This document shows positions 1-6,564 of a stretch of DNA of 17,118 nt, piece after piece (the first letter of the stretch is position 1; each line of letters begins with the position of its first letter). Position numbers and translations under genes: made by a program. Under the pieces are notes generated by a model. The model searched no databases. It saw only the letters and a program-made list of their open reading frames with translations, and was not told the origin of the DNA. Source of the DNA: an uncultured Clostridia bacterium (lineage in GTDB: Bacteria > Bacillota > Clostridia > UBA1381); assembly GCA_944391255.1 (NCBI GenBank), contig CALXSW010000263.1:1-17118 (forward strand). The letters run 5' to 3'.

Positions 1-319
1 ACGCTGTCATAAATCCGGCAGACATAACCTCTCTGTAGCTTAGTTTGCCGTGTGTACACACAACGCATATCATAAACAGAATTATCATTGCGCACAACGC
101 CATAGGTATCGCGTCAATATACAACCCCGCCATCAGCAGAAATGAGCCAATGTATCCGGCCGCCTTTACTCCTCTCGACTTCGTTATCGCGTTATATGAT
201 TCCCAGAGCATAATAAGTATTACGATCCCTATGGCTATCTGAAACGGAAGAACTCCCGCCCAGAGCACAGCAAAAAATACCGCGAGCGCCACAACAGACG
301 TTATTATTCTTGTTAACAT
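1..319 (-). CDS. cdsA: Phosphatidate cytidylyltransferase, N-terminal part (runs off left edge)
   Basis: CdsA makes CDP-diacylglycerol from phosphatidic acid and CTP in the membrane, the branch point for phospholipid synthesis. Only about 106 N-terminal residues are visible and no stop is reached. The chain begins MLTRIITSVVALAVFFAVLW, the usual start of this family (an N-terminal Thr-Arg followed by a hydrophobic helix). Further hydrophobic stretches follow, consistent with the polytopic N-terminal half. The catalytic C-terminal signature lies outside the window. The ATG at 317-319 has a GAGGTG ribosome binding site about 8 nt upstream and starts 18 nt after the uppS stop, so the two genes are probably co-transcribed. 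Identification rests on the N-terminus plus position directly after uppS, where cdsA is the normal neighbour. Confidence 0.85.
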   Translation of the reverse strand, partial: MLTRIITSVVALAVFFAVLWAGVLPFQIAIGIVILIMLWESYNAITKSRGVKAAGYIGSFLLMAGLYIDAIPMALCAMIILFMICVVCTHGKLSYREVMSAGFMTA

Positions 320-337
320 TAACTCGTCACCTCTTTT

Positions 338-1078
338 TTATATTCCTCCGAACCTGCGTCCGCGACCCTGAAAAGCTAAAATACATTCTCTTAGATCTTC
401 CGGCTTAAAATCAGGCCATGCTTTTTTAACGAATATCATTTCCGCATAGCTGACCTGCCATAGCATGAAATTTGAAAGCCTCTGTTCGCCGCTTGTTCTT
501 ATAAGAAGATCCACATCAGGCTGACCGGCTGTGTATAAATATGAATTTATCGTATTCTCATCGATATCCTCGCTCTTTAATCTGCCGGATTTTACAGCCT
601 CGCTTATTTCTCTTGCCGCATGCACAAGCTCCTCGCGGCCGCCATAGTTAAGAGCTATATTCATGACTATGCCTTTTCTATCTTTCGTCAGCTCCTCTGT
701 CTTTTTTATCTGCACACGCATTTCTTCAGAAAGCTCCTTCCGTGAGCCTATAGCGCGTATACGCACATTTTCGCCTGCCAAAGTTTTTTCAGCGTTTACA
801 AGATAATCCATAAGCAGATTCATGAGATAGTCGACCTCAGCCTGCGGACGTTTCCAGTTTTCTGTTGAAAAAGCGTACACGGTGATATATTTCACTCCGA
901 GATTATTCGCCTCTGTCACTATTTTTTTCAAACTTTCCGCTCCGGCTTTATGTCCGGCGCTGCGCGGCAATCCTCTCTTTTTTGCCCATCTGCCGTTTCC
1001 GTCCATTATGACGCCTATATGCTGCGGCAGATTGTTCATATCAATTTCATTATCAATTTTTTTGCGTCTGAAAATCAT
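338..1078 (-). CDS. uppS: Undecaprenyl diphosphate synthase (cis-prenyltransferase)
   Basis: The enzyme condenses eight isopentenyl diphosphates onto farnesyl diphosphate to give C55 undecaprenyl diphosphate, the lipid carrier for peptidoglycan and other wall polymers. At 246 residues it is full length. Family motifs are visible: HIGVIMDGNGRWA at residues 20-32 with the catalytic Asp26, STENW at 71-75, and RTSGEQRLSNF at 194-204 followed by LWQ. The ATG at 1076-1078 is preceded by a GAAAGG site about 11 nt away; the internal Met14 has no ribosome binding site. It lies 86 nt downstream of frr, with a terminator-like hairpin in the gap, and 18 nt upstream of cdsA. Confidence 0.97.
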   Translation of the reverse strand: MIFRRKKIDNEIDMNNLPQHIGVIMDGNGRWAKKRGLPRSAGHKAGAESLKKIVTEANNLGVKYITVYAFSTENWKRPQAEVDYLMNLLMDYLVNAEKTLAGENVRIRAIGSRKELSEEMRVQIKKTEELTKDRKGIVMNIALNYGGREELVHAAREISEAVKSGRLKSEDIDENTINSYLYTAGQPDVDLLIRTSGEQRLSNFMLWQVSYAEMIFVKKAWPDFKPEDLRECILAFQGRGRRFGGI

Positions 1079-1105
1079 ATGTCTTTTTACCTTTCATATA
1101 TATGC

Positions 1106-1143
1106 AAAAACAGTACCACACAAAACTTGCGGCGTGATACTGT
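1106..1143 (-). terminator. Rho-independent terminator or attenuator between frr and uppS
   Basis: Read on the minus strand, a 12-bp stem (1132-1143 pairing with 1110-1121, two G-U pairs) encloses a 10-nt loop and is followed directly by a run of five T (1106-1110). This is the standard form of an intrinsic terminator and sits 22 nt after the frr stop. Because uppS and cdsA lie just downstream with no obvious own promoter, it may be partial (an attenuator) rather than a complete stop. Confidence 0.75.
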
Positions 1144-1164
1144 TTAATGATATTTTAAATTTTA

Positions 1165-1716
1165 TTAAAGCTCGATGATCTCTTTCTCTTTATCTGCTGT
1201 AACTGAATCGATCTTCTTGATATACTTATCAGTCAGATCCTGGATATCCTTTTCGATATCCTTCAGCTCATCTTCTGTGACTTCTCCGTCCTTCTTCTTT
1301 TTCTTATACATATCAAGAGCATCACGACGCGCGTTTCTTATCTGTACCTTTGCTTCCTCGCCGTACTTCTTTACAAGCTTGCCGAGTTCCTTTCTTCTTT
1401 CCTCTGTAAGCGGAGGGAAATTCAGTCTTATGACCTTTCCGTCATTCTGAGGCGCTATGCCTATGTCTGACTTATTTATCGCTTTTACTATCTCATTTAA
1501 AAGCGTAGTGTCCCATGGCTGTATTACAAGCATTCTTGCCTCTGGAACCGATATAGTTCCCACCTGATTTACAGGTGTCATAGTTCCATAATATTCAACA
1601 GATATCTTATCAAGAACAGACGCGTTTGCTCTGCCGGCGCGAATAGTCTTAAACTCGCTCATAAGACCATCTATTCTCTTCTCCATTTTAGCTTCTACTT
1701 CAGGATATTTTCCCAT
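1165..1716 (-). CDS. frr: Ribosome recycling factor
   Basis: RRF works with EF-G to split post-termination ribosomes in the cytoplasm. The 183-residue length is close to the family norm of about 185. Characteristic segments are the IRAGRANASVLDKI stretch (25-38), the PEARMLVIQPWD region (59-69), LNFPPLTEERRKEL (98-111) and VQIRNARRDA (124-133), the last being part of the long helical domain. The ATG has a perfect AGGAGG site 7-8 nt upstream. It follows pyrH by 72 nt, an arrangement found across many bacteria, and the two are presumably co-transcribed from the pyrH promoter. Confidence 0.98.
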   Translation of the reverse strand: MGKYPEVEAKMEKRIDGLMSEFKTIRAGRANASVLDKISVEYYGTMTPVNQVGTISVPEARMLVIQPWDTTLLNEIVKAINKSDIGIAPQNDGKVIRLNFPPLTEERRKELGKLVKKYGEEAKVQIRNARRDALDMYKKKKKDGEVTEDELKDIEKDIQDLTDKYIKKIDSVTADKEKEIIEL

Positions 1717-1788
1717 TTTAAACTCCTCCTTGTTTTATATGAAATTTCAACGGTCGTAAATCCGCGTTTCTATACGATAAAAAACGCT

Positions 1789-2505
1789 TTATTTACCCTC
1801 ATAATTTACCAATGTACCTATATTTTCACCGCATACTGCGCGAACTATGTTTTCAGGATCGTTAAGACCGAATACAAGGATAGGCATCTTGTTATCACGA
1901 CACATCGATGCTGCTGTCGAGTCCATAACACCAAGATTCTTTGAAAGAATATCATTAAATGAAAGTTTTGTGTATCTCTTAGCGTCAGGATTGATGTTAG
2001 GGTCACTGTCATAAACAGCATCTACCTTCTTTGCAAGAAGTATCACATCGACTTCCATTTCAACAGCTCTCAATGCCGCGGCAGTATCTGTTGACATAAA
2101 CGGATTACCTGTACCGCATCCGAATATAACCACTCTGCCCTTTTCCATATGCCTTACAGCACGTCCTCTTATATATGGTTCAGCTATCTGTCTCATCTCG
2201 ATCGCTGTTTCAACTCTTGTAGGCACGCCCAACGCCTCTAACGCGCTGCACAATCCAAGTGAATTTATCGCTGTAGCAAGCATACCCATGTGGTCAGCTC
2301 TCGTTCTGTCCATATTTTCACTTGAGCGGCCTCTCCATATGTTGCCCCCGCCGACTACGATAGCCACCTGAACGCCCATATCAACAACTTTCTTGATATA
2401 TCTGCATATATTTGTCATTGTGTCTTCATCAATTCCAAATCCTTTATCGCCTGCTAATGCCTCTCCGCTGACCTTAAGCAAGACTCTCTTGTATTTAGCT
2501 TCCAT
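1789..2505 (-). CDS. pyrH: UMP kinase (uridylate kinase)
   Basis: PyrH phosphorylates UMP to UDP with ATP, feeding all pyrimidine nucleotides. It is a hexameric member of the amino-acid-kinase fold. The 238 residues cover the whole family. Visible motifs are the LKVSGEAL phosphate-binding loop (10-17), GGGN (52-55), RADHMG with Asp71 (69-74), the GTGNPFMSTD loop (131-140), and YDSDP (165-169). The ATG at 2503-2505 has a GGAGGAGG-type site. A TTGCAA/TATAAT promoter lies at 2562-2590. The rpsB-tsf genes that often precede pyrH are absent; rpsT with its own terminator is upstream instead. Confidence 0.98.
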   Translation of the reverse strand: MEAKYKRVLLKVSGEALAGDKGFGIDEDTMTNICRYIKKVVDMGVQVAIVVGGGNIWRGRSSENMDRTRADHMGMLATAINSLGLCSALEALGVPTRVETAIEMRQIAEPYIRGRAVRHMEKGRVVIFGCGTGNPFMSTDTAAALRAVEMEVDVILLAKKVDAVYDSDPNINPDAKRYTKLSFNDILSKNLGVMDSTAASMCRDNKMPILVFGLNDPENIVRAVCGENIGTLVNYEGK

Positions 2506-2561
2506 ATATTTCCTCCTCCGTCACAGTACGGTATAATTTTCATAGTTACTGTTCCTTTTAT

Positions 2562-2590
2562 ATTATAACTTATTTATAGTGAAATTGCAA
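2562..2590 (-). promoter_or_regulatory. pyrH promoter
   Basis: On the minus strand a TTGCAA -35 box (2585-2590) is followed after exactly 17 bp by a perfect TATAAT -10 box (2562-2567). The predicted transcript starts about 50 nt before the pyrH ATG. It lies downstream of the rpsT terminator, so pyrH-frr form an independent transcription unit. Confidence 0.8.
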
Positions 2591-2642
2591 TATCTATTTT
2601 TCTTTTTTGAGATTTTTTTATAGCATATTGATGCTTATAAAT

Positions 2643-2680
2643 AAAAAAAGAGCAGTAAAACTCGTATGAGCTTTACTGCT
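2643..2680 (-). terminator. rpsT intrinsic terminator
   Basis: A hairpin with a 13-bp stem (one G-U pair) and 4-nt loop occupies 2651-2680. On the minus strand it is followed by C and then seven T (2643-2649). It begins 16 nt after the rpsT stop codon and separates rpsT from the pyrH promoter. Confidence 0.9.
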
Positions 2681-2696
2681 TTTCTTACATTCTCAC

Positions 2697-2960
2697 TTAC
2701 GCAAGCTTCGCAAGCTTTACAGCCAACTGTGACTTCTTTCTTGCAGCCTTGTTCTTGTGAACTATACCGTGACATACGGCCTGGTCGAGCTTCTTAACAG
2801 CATCGTTGAACAATGGAGTAGCTGCTTCCTTATCTGCTGCTGCTACTGCTGCTTCAAACTTCTTTATAGCTGTCTTAAGAGCTGTCTTTCTTGCTGTGTT
2901 TATAGCTGTCTTCTTTTCGATAACCTTAACACGCTTCTTTGCTGACTTAATGTTTGGCAA
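2697..2960 (-). CDS. rpsT: 30S ribosomal protein S20, UUG start codon
   Basis: S20 is a primary 16S rRNA-binding protein of the small subunit. The 87-residue, Lys/Ala-rich, all-helical-looking chain starts PNIKSAKKRVKV after the initiator, the family's typical N-terminus, and its length is typical. The initiation codon is TTG (2958-2960), set by a GGAGG site 8 nt upstream; no ATG or GTG exists in a usable position. Escherichia coli rpsT also uses UUG, where it is tied to autoregulation by S20. It has its own promoter (3000-3028) and terminator (2643-2680), so it is monocistronic. Confidence 0.97.
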   Translation of the reverse strand: MPNIKSAKKRVKVIEKKTAINTARKTALKTAIKKFEAAVAAADKEAATPLFNDAVKKLDQAVCHGIVHKNKAARKKSQLAVKLAKLA

Positions 2961-2999
2961 TGTTTACACCTCCACGAATTTAATACATAATACTGTATT

Positions 3000-3028
3000 A
3001 TTATACTACAAAGTTCATCGAATTGCAA
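3000..3028 (-). promoter_or_regulatory. rpsT promoter
   Basis: On the minus strand TTGCAA (3023-3028) and TATAAT (3000-3005) are spaced by 17 bp. The same -35 variant is used before pyrH. The roughly 35-nt 5' leader contains a small palindrome, TAATAC-T-GTATTA (around 2988-3000), of unknown meaning in this AT-rich sequence. Confidence 0.8.
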
Positions 3029-3312
3029 GTGTTTTATTAAATATTTTTTGTTTTTTTTCATTTTAGTTAATTTTGTATAGTTAAATTTAATGTGCCGCCA
3101 AAAAAATTAACAAATATGATATCAAGATCTTTATAATATTTTTCGACAAAATATAATTATCCTTTTTAACATTATGATCCCGGCAATTATATTATTTACA
3201 TCAAGCCGCGACTCGCTCGCCATTAAAATGCTTATAATTAAATATGTAATAATAAATTACTATATAAATAAGAAAAAACACCGTATTATGCCCATAAATT
3301 TATAAAAAACGC
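3029..3312. other. AT-rich intergenic region with no gene found
   Basis: Between the rpsT promoter and the secDF promoter I find no credible coding sequence, RNA gene or strong hairpin. The stretch is very AT-rich apart from a short GC-rich patch near 3205-3222. Confidence 0.5.
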
Positions 3313-3341
3313 TTGACTAACGGCTTTTTAAGTTGTATAAT
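3313..3341 (+). promoter_or_regulatory. secDF promoter
   Basis: TTGACT (3313-3318) and a perfect TATAAT (3336-3341) are separated by 17 bp. The expected transcription start is near 3348, giving a leader of about 75 nt before the secDF ATG at 3422. Confidence 0.85.
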
Positions 3342-3347
3342 ACCATT

Positions 3348-3425
3348 ATGCTTAAAATACAATGGGTGAGTAACGTACTGTTGCTCATACATAAAACAAC
3401 AAGAAAGGAATGTATATTCAAATGA
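3348..3425 (+). CDS. Possible leader peptide overlapping the secDF start (speculative)
   Basis: A 25-codon ORF starts with ATG at 3348, almost exactly where transcription from the TATAAT at 3336-3341 should begin, so it would be read leaderless. It ends with TGA at 3423-3425, overlapping the secDF ATG in an ATGA arrangement typical of translational coupling. The peptide has a hydrophobic middle (WVSNVLLLI) and a basic end (KTTRKECIFK). A hairpin at 3366-3388 lies inside it. There is no ribosome binding site. It may be chance; regulatory leader peptides of Sec and YidC genes (SecM, VemP, MifM) are the only reason to list it, and I see no known arrest motif. Confidence 0.25.
   Translation: MLKIQWVSNVLLLIHKTTRKECIFK
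3366..3388 (+). promoter_or_regulatory. Hairpin in the secDF 5' leader
   Basis: GTGAGTAAC (3366-3374) can pair with GTTGCTCAT (3380-3388), a 9-bp stem including two G-U pairs with a 5-nt loop. It has no T-run, so it is not a terminator. It ends about 15 nt before the AAGAAAGGAA ribosome binding site of secDF and may affect translation or RNA stability. Confidence 0.35.
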
Positions 3426-5872
3426 GAAAAAAAAGCATAATCACATTATGTTTTGTTGTCATCATTGCGATCGCTCTCGATTTGGTAGCTATCCTCGGTT
3501 TGCCGGGAAGTCTAAGCTCAAAATACGGCGGTATGCTTGACAGCGAAACAGGTATTAGACAAGGCATAGACCTTGCAGGCGGTTCCGTAATAACATTCCA
3601 GGCACAGTCTGATAATCCATCAGATGCTGAAATGGAAACTGTTAAGTCGATCTATGAAACAAGACTTAACGGCGCCGGCTATACAGAAGCTCGTATTTCT
3701 GTTGGCGAAGGCGGAAAAGTAACGATTGAGATCCCATCTGGCGGATCATCAACAGACGACGCAGAGGTTTCATCTACAGATGGCACAGCAACAGCTGACG
3801 ATACAGCGACAGCTGAGGACACTGCAGCAACTGACGATACAGCAGCAACTGACGATACAGCAGCAGCTGACGATACAGCAGCAGCTGACGATACAGCGAC
3901 AGCTGAGGGCACAGCAGCAGCCGATGAAACAGCGGCTGAAGGCGAAATGTCAGCAACTGAAGAAACTGACGCGGCAGTTGAATTGCTCTCACAGGTAGCT
4001 AAGCTCACATTCCGTGATTCAGACAACAATGTTGTTCTCGAAGGCACAGATGTATCTTCAGCTCAGAGCATATACGGAAAGCCAAGTGAAAATGCTAATT
4101 CACAGTACTATGTACAGGTTGAATTCACAGCAGACGGTGCAAAGAAATTCGCCGAAGCTACAGGCAAAGCCGCAGCAAAGGCTTCACCTAACAATATAAT
4201 CCAGATCGTAATGGATGATACAGTCGTATCAGCTCCGAGAGTTCAGGAAAAGATAGACTCAACATCATGCGTTATCACAGGTAATTTTGACGCTGAAACA
4301 GCAAGCATGCTTGCAAACCAGATCAATTCCGGTAACCTCCCGTTTGAGATGAAAAAGATCTCACAGGAAACAGTCGGAGCAGAGCTCGGACGTGACGCGC
4401 TTCCTACAAGCTTGCTCGCAGCTGCTATTGGTATTATACTTGTAATGCTCTTCATGATCTGGAAATACAGGATCCCTGGACTTATAGCTGACCTCGCACT
4501 TCTCGTATATATCGGTCTTATCTGTCTTGCTATGGGCGTGTTCAGAGTAAACCTCAGCCTTTCAGGTATAGCAGGTATCGTTCTTTCAATAGGTATGGCG
4601 GTCGATGCTAACTGTATCATATTCGAACGTATGAAAGAGGAAATGGCTCTCGGCAAGTCTATACGCGCTTCAGTTGAAGCCGGATTTAACAAGGCGTTCT
4701 CAGCTATCCTTGACTCAAACATAACAACTATCATTTCATGTGTTGTTCTGTATTTGTCAGGTATCGGTACTGTAACAGGCTTTGCTACAACATTGGGTAT
4801 AGGCGTTATCCTTTCAATGTTCACAGCCATCGTTGTTACAAAGTTCTTGCTCAGAAACCTTGTAAATATCGGTATAAGAAACAGATCACTCTTCGTAAGC
4901 GACAAGTATATACAGAAAGCTAATGACGAAACAAAGAAAGTATTCGGATTTGCCGCTCACAAGCTTAAGTTCCTTATCCTTCCTGTAGTTATAATTGCTG
5001 TTGGTATAGCAATGTATTTCGTACACGGCGGATTTAACTTCGATATCGAGTTTAACGGCGGTATCAGAATGCAGGTAGCTATGAACCAGTCATTTGACAA
5101 TGATGAAATAGCGAAGCTTGTCAAAGATGAAACAGGTCTTGATGCTGTTGTTCAGAAGTCAGGAACTACAAATGATATAGCTATTATCAAGCTTCCGGCA
5201 ACTGACACTGAAGACAACGGCGAGGCTAACAAGGATACAGTATTTGCTGCTATGCAGGAAAAATACAATCTCGATGATGAGGCTCTCCTTTCAGTTCAGT
5301 CAGCATCACCAAGCTTTGGTAAGGAAGTTCAGAGCAAGGCATTGTCATTCACACTCCTTGCAATATTGTGTATGCTCGCATATATAATCATACGCTTTGA
5401 CTGGAGAAGCGGTATTATGGCTGTAGTTACTCTCACAATAAACGTTCTCGTTATGTGCGGTGTTTACACTACAACAAACATTGCTATAAACACTACATTT
5501 ATCGCAGCAATGCTCACAGTCGTAGGTTATTCTATAAATAACACGATCGTTATCTTTGATAGAGTTCGTGAAAATTCAAAGGCGAGAAGAAGATCTGAAT
5601 CGATCACAGCTATGGTAAACAGAAGTATAGCTGAAACAATGGGAAGAACTGTTAACTCAACAGTTACAACTCTTATTACGATCGTATTGATCTATATAAT
5701 CGGTGTTACATCGATAAAGCAGTTCGCTTTACCGCTTATCATCGGTATTATTATCGGTGCGTATACATCAATATTCCTTGCAAGCACATTCTGGGCTGCA
5801 TGGAAAGAGCATGAGGCAGCTGCAAAGGCTGAGCTTGCCGCAGCAAAGCGCGCTGAAAAGAAAAATAAGTAA
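3422..5872 (+). CDS. secDF: Fused SecD-SecF protein translocase subunit
   Basis: SecDF uses the proton gradient to help pull secreted proteins through SecYEG. This 816-residue chain is a SecD-SecF fusion. SecD half: an N-terminal membrane helix, the RQGIDLAGG motif near residue 45, a large extracytoplasmic domain, then five membrane helices (about 330-490). SecF half from about 507: a helix, the FDIEFNGGI motif, a second extracytoplasmic domain, and helices containing the SINNTIVIFDRVREN signature near 705-718. The Lys/Ala/Glu-rich C-terminus is cytoplasmic. I start at ATG 3422, about 12 nt after AAGAAAGGA; the earlier in-frame ATG at 3410 overlaps that site. An acidic, Thr/Ala-rich 6-residue repeat fills residues 120-173, which is unusual for the family. 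The gene is monocistronic, with a promoter at 3313-3341 and terminator at 5889-5926. Confidence 0.96.
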   Translation: MRKKSIITLCFVVIIAIALDLVAILGLPGSLSSKYGGMLDSETGIRQGIDLAGGSVITFQAQSDNPSDAEMETVKSIYETRLNGAGYTEARISVGEGGKVTIEIPSGGSSTDDAEVSSTDGTATADDTATAEDTAATDDTAATDDTAAADDTAAADDTATAEGTAAADETAAEGEMSATEETDAAVELLSQVAKLTFRDSDNNVVLEGTDVSSAQSIYGKPSENANSQYYVQVEFTADGAKKFAEATGKAAAKASPNNIIQIVMDDTVVSAPRVQEKIDSTSCVITGNFDAETASMLANQINSGNLPFEMKKISQETVGAELGRDALPTSLLAAAIGIILVMLFMIWKYRIPGLIADLALLVYIGLICLAMGVFRVNLSLSGIAGIVLSIGMAVDANCIIFERMKEEMALGKSIRASVEAGFNKAFSAILDSNITTIISCVVLYLSGIGTVTGFATTLGIGVILSMFTAIVVTKFLLRNLVNIGIRNRSLFVSDKYIQKANDETKKVFGFAAHKLKFLILPVVIIAVGIAMYFVHGGFNFDIEFNGGIRMQVAMNQSFDNDEIAKLVKDETGLDAVVQKSGTTNDIAIIKLPATDTEDNGEANKDTVFAAMQEKYNLDDEALLSVQSASPSFGKEVQSKALSFTLLAILCMLAYIIIRFDWRSGIMAVVTLTINVLVMCGVYTTTNIAINTTFIAAMLTVVGYSINNTIVIFDRVRENSKARRRSESITAMVNRSIAETMGRTVNSTVTTLITIVLIYIIGVTSIKQFALPLIIGIIIGAYTSIFLASTFWAAWKEHEAAAKAELAAAKRAEKKNK
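3779..3940 (+). repeat. Nine-unit, 18-bp in-frame tandem repeat inside secDF
   Basis: Nine consecutive 18-bp units, consensus close to GACGATACAGCAGCAGCT, encode the hexapeptides DGTATA, DDTATA, EDTAAT, DDTAAT, DDTAAA, DDTAAA, DDTATA, EGTAAA and DETAAE. Central units are nearly or fully identical at the DNA level, while the edge units are degenerate. This is the pattern of a minisatellite that grows and shrinks by slippage. It sits between the GKVTIEIPSG strand and the ELLSQVAKLTFRD segment of the first extracytoplasmic domain, where relatives usually have only a short loop. Confidence 0.95.
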
Positions 5873-5888
5873 TTAAAGATAAATTAAT

Positions 5889-5926
5889 AGCACCGGATAA
5901 TAAATGTTTTCCGGTGCTGTTTTTTT
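5889..5926 (+). terminator. secDF terminator, possibly bidirectional
   Basis: AGCACCGGA pairs with TCCGGTGCT (5889-5897 with 5910-5918), followed by G and then seven T on the plus strand. The plus-strand U-run overlaps the last codon of the convergent glycosylase gene. On the minus strand the following sequence is only AT-rich, so termination in that direction is likely weaker. Confidence 0.9.
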
Positions 5927-6401
5927 ACTCTTTTATCACTTTCCACTCGTTCTTTAATCTTTCAAGAGAATACGCCGCGTTTGCCGGACTTGTCGAAGGC
6001 AGGCACTGAGCTTCAATATGCGTGACAGGCTCAATATATTTTTTGTAAAGCTTAAAAGACGTCTTACCATTACAAAATATTTTGCTTATATTTGACTCAT
6101 TTATTAAAAATAATATGTCATTAGGCTCTACATTTTTTATGGAGCTGTCACCTGAACCTATTATATCACATTTAGCTATAACATCCCATACAGCTATTTT
6201 ATTTTCAAGAAGCATTCTTTTCTTTTCCTCGATCGTTTCCGGTTTCCCGCATTCCAAAATACTGCTCAAAAGCGTCCAAAACCTGTTCTGCGGGTGTCCG
6301 TAGAAAAAACCAGTCTCGCGTGATTTGACTGACGGAAAGCTTCCTAAGATCAATATGCTCGACTCCCTGTCATAAACAGGCGCTATATTATGATATTCCA
6401 C
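5925..6401 (-). CDS. DNA-deoxyinosine (hypoxanthine) glycosylase, UDG superfamily family 6-like
   Basis: Proteins of this family remove deaminated bases, chiefly hypoxanthine, from DNA as the first step of base excision repair. At 158 residues it has the expected single-domain length. Motif 1 is LGSFPS (19-24), followed by FYGHPQNRFW (33-42); the Asn39 of that segment is, as I recall it, the proposed catalytic position of family 6 enzymes. The C-terminal DNA-intercalation-type motif is LPSTSPAN (134-141). The start is GTG (6399-6401), with an AAGAAGG site about 8 nt upstream. It is convergent with secDF and divergent from the SH3-domain gene. Activity on uracil rather than hypoxanthine cannot be excluded from sequence. 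Confidence 0.85.
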   Translation of the reverse strand: MEYHNIAPVYDRESSILILGSFPSVKSRETGFFYGHPQNRFWTLLSSILECGKPETIEEKKRMLLENKIAVWDVIAKCDIIGSGDSSIKNVEPNDILFLINESNISKIFCNGKTSFKLYKKYIEPVTHIEAQCLPSTSPANAAYSLERLKNEWKVIKE

Positions 6402-6437
6402 TGATCACACCTTCTTTCCTTATCATTTTACACAATT

Positions 6438-6466
6438 ATTATATTTCCTATTTGTATGTAATTCAC
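6438..6466 (-). promoter_or_regulatory. Weak candidate promoter for the glycosylase gene
   Basis: A perfect TATAAT (minus strand, 6438-6443) lies 17 bp from a poor -35 match, GTGAAT (6461-6466). It is back to back with the SH3-gene promoter; the two -35 boxes are only 12 bp apart. Confidence 0.45.
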
Positions 6467-6478
6467 ATTGTATACCCC

Positions 6479-6507
6479 TTTACATCTATATATCAATATG
6501 GTATAAT
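6479..6507 (+). promoter_or_regulatory. Promoter of the SH3-domain protein gene
   Basis: TTTACA (6479-6484) and TATAAT (6502-6507) are separated by 17 bp. The expected transcript start near 6514 argues against the upstream in-frame ATG at 6514 and for the ATG at 6565. Confidence 0.8.
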
Positions 6508-6564
6508 TATAGTATGTTGCAGTGTTATAAACTAACTGCAGATTATACAAAAGGGGAAGGAAAA

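Noticed and set aside
882..1178. 98-codon plus-strand ORF
   Set aside because: It is antisense to the start of uppS and to the frr-uppS terminator, with no ribosome binding site.
3779..3940. CRISPR-like array
   Set aside because: The units are contiguous, without spacers, and in frame inside a coding sequence; this is a minisatellite, not a CRISPR.
3679..4047. 122-codon minus-strand ORF rich in AAVSS repeats, and two other frames over the same region
   Set aside because: All are shadows of the 18-bp repeat in secDF, which stays open in several frames.
4243..4905. 220-codon minus-strand ORF
   Set aside because: It is antisense to the membrane region of secDF; reverse reading of that region stays open because of codon bias.
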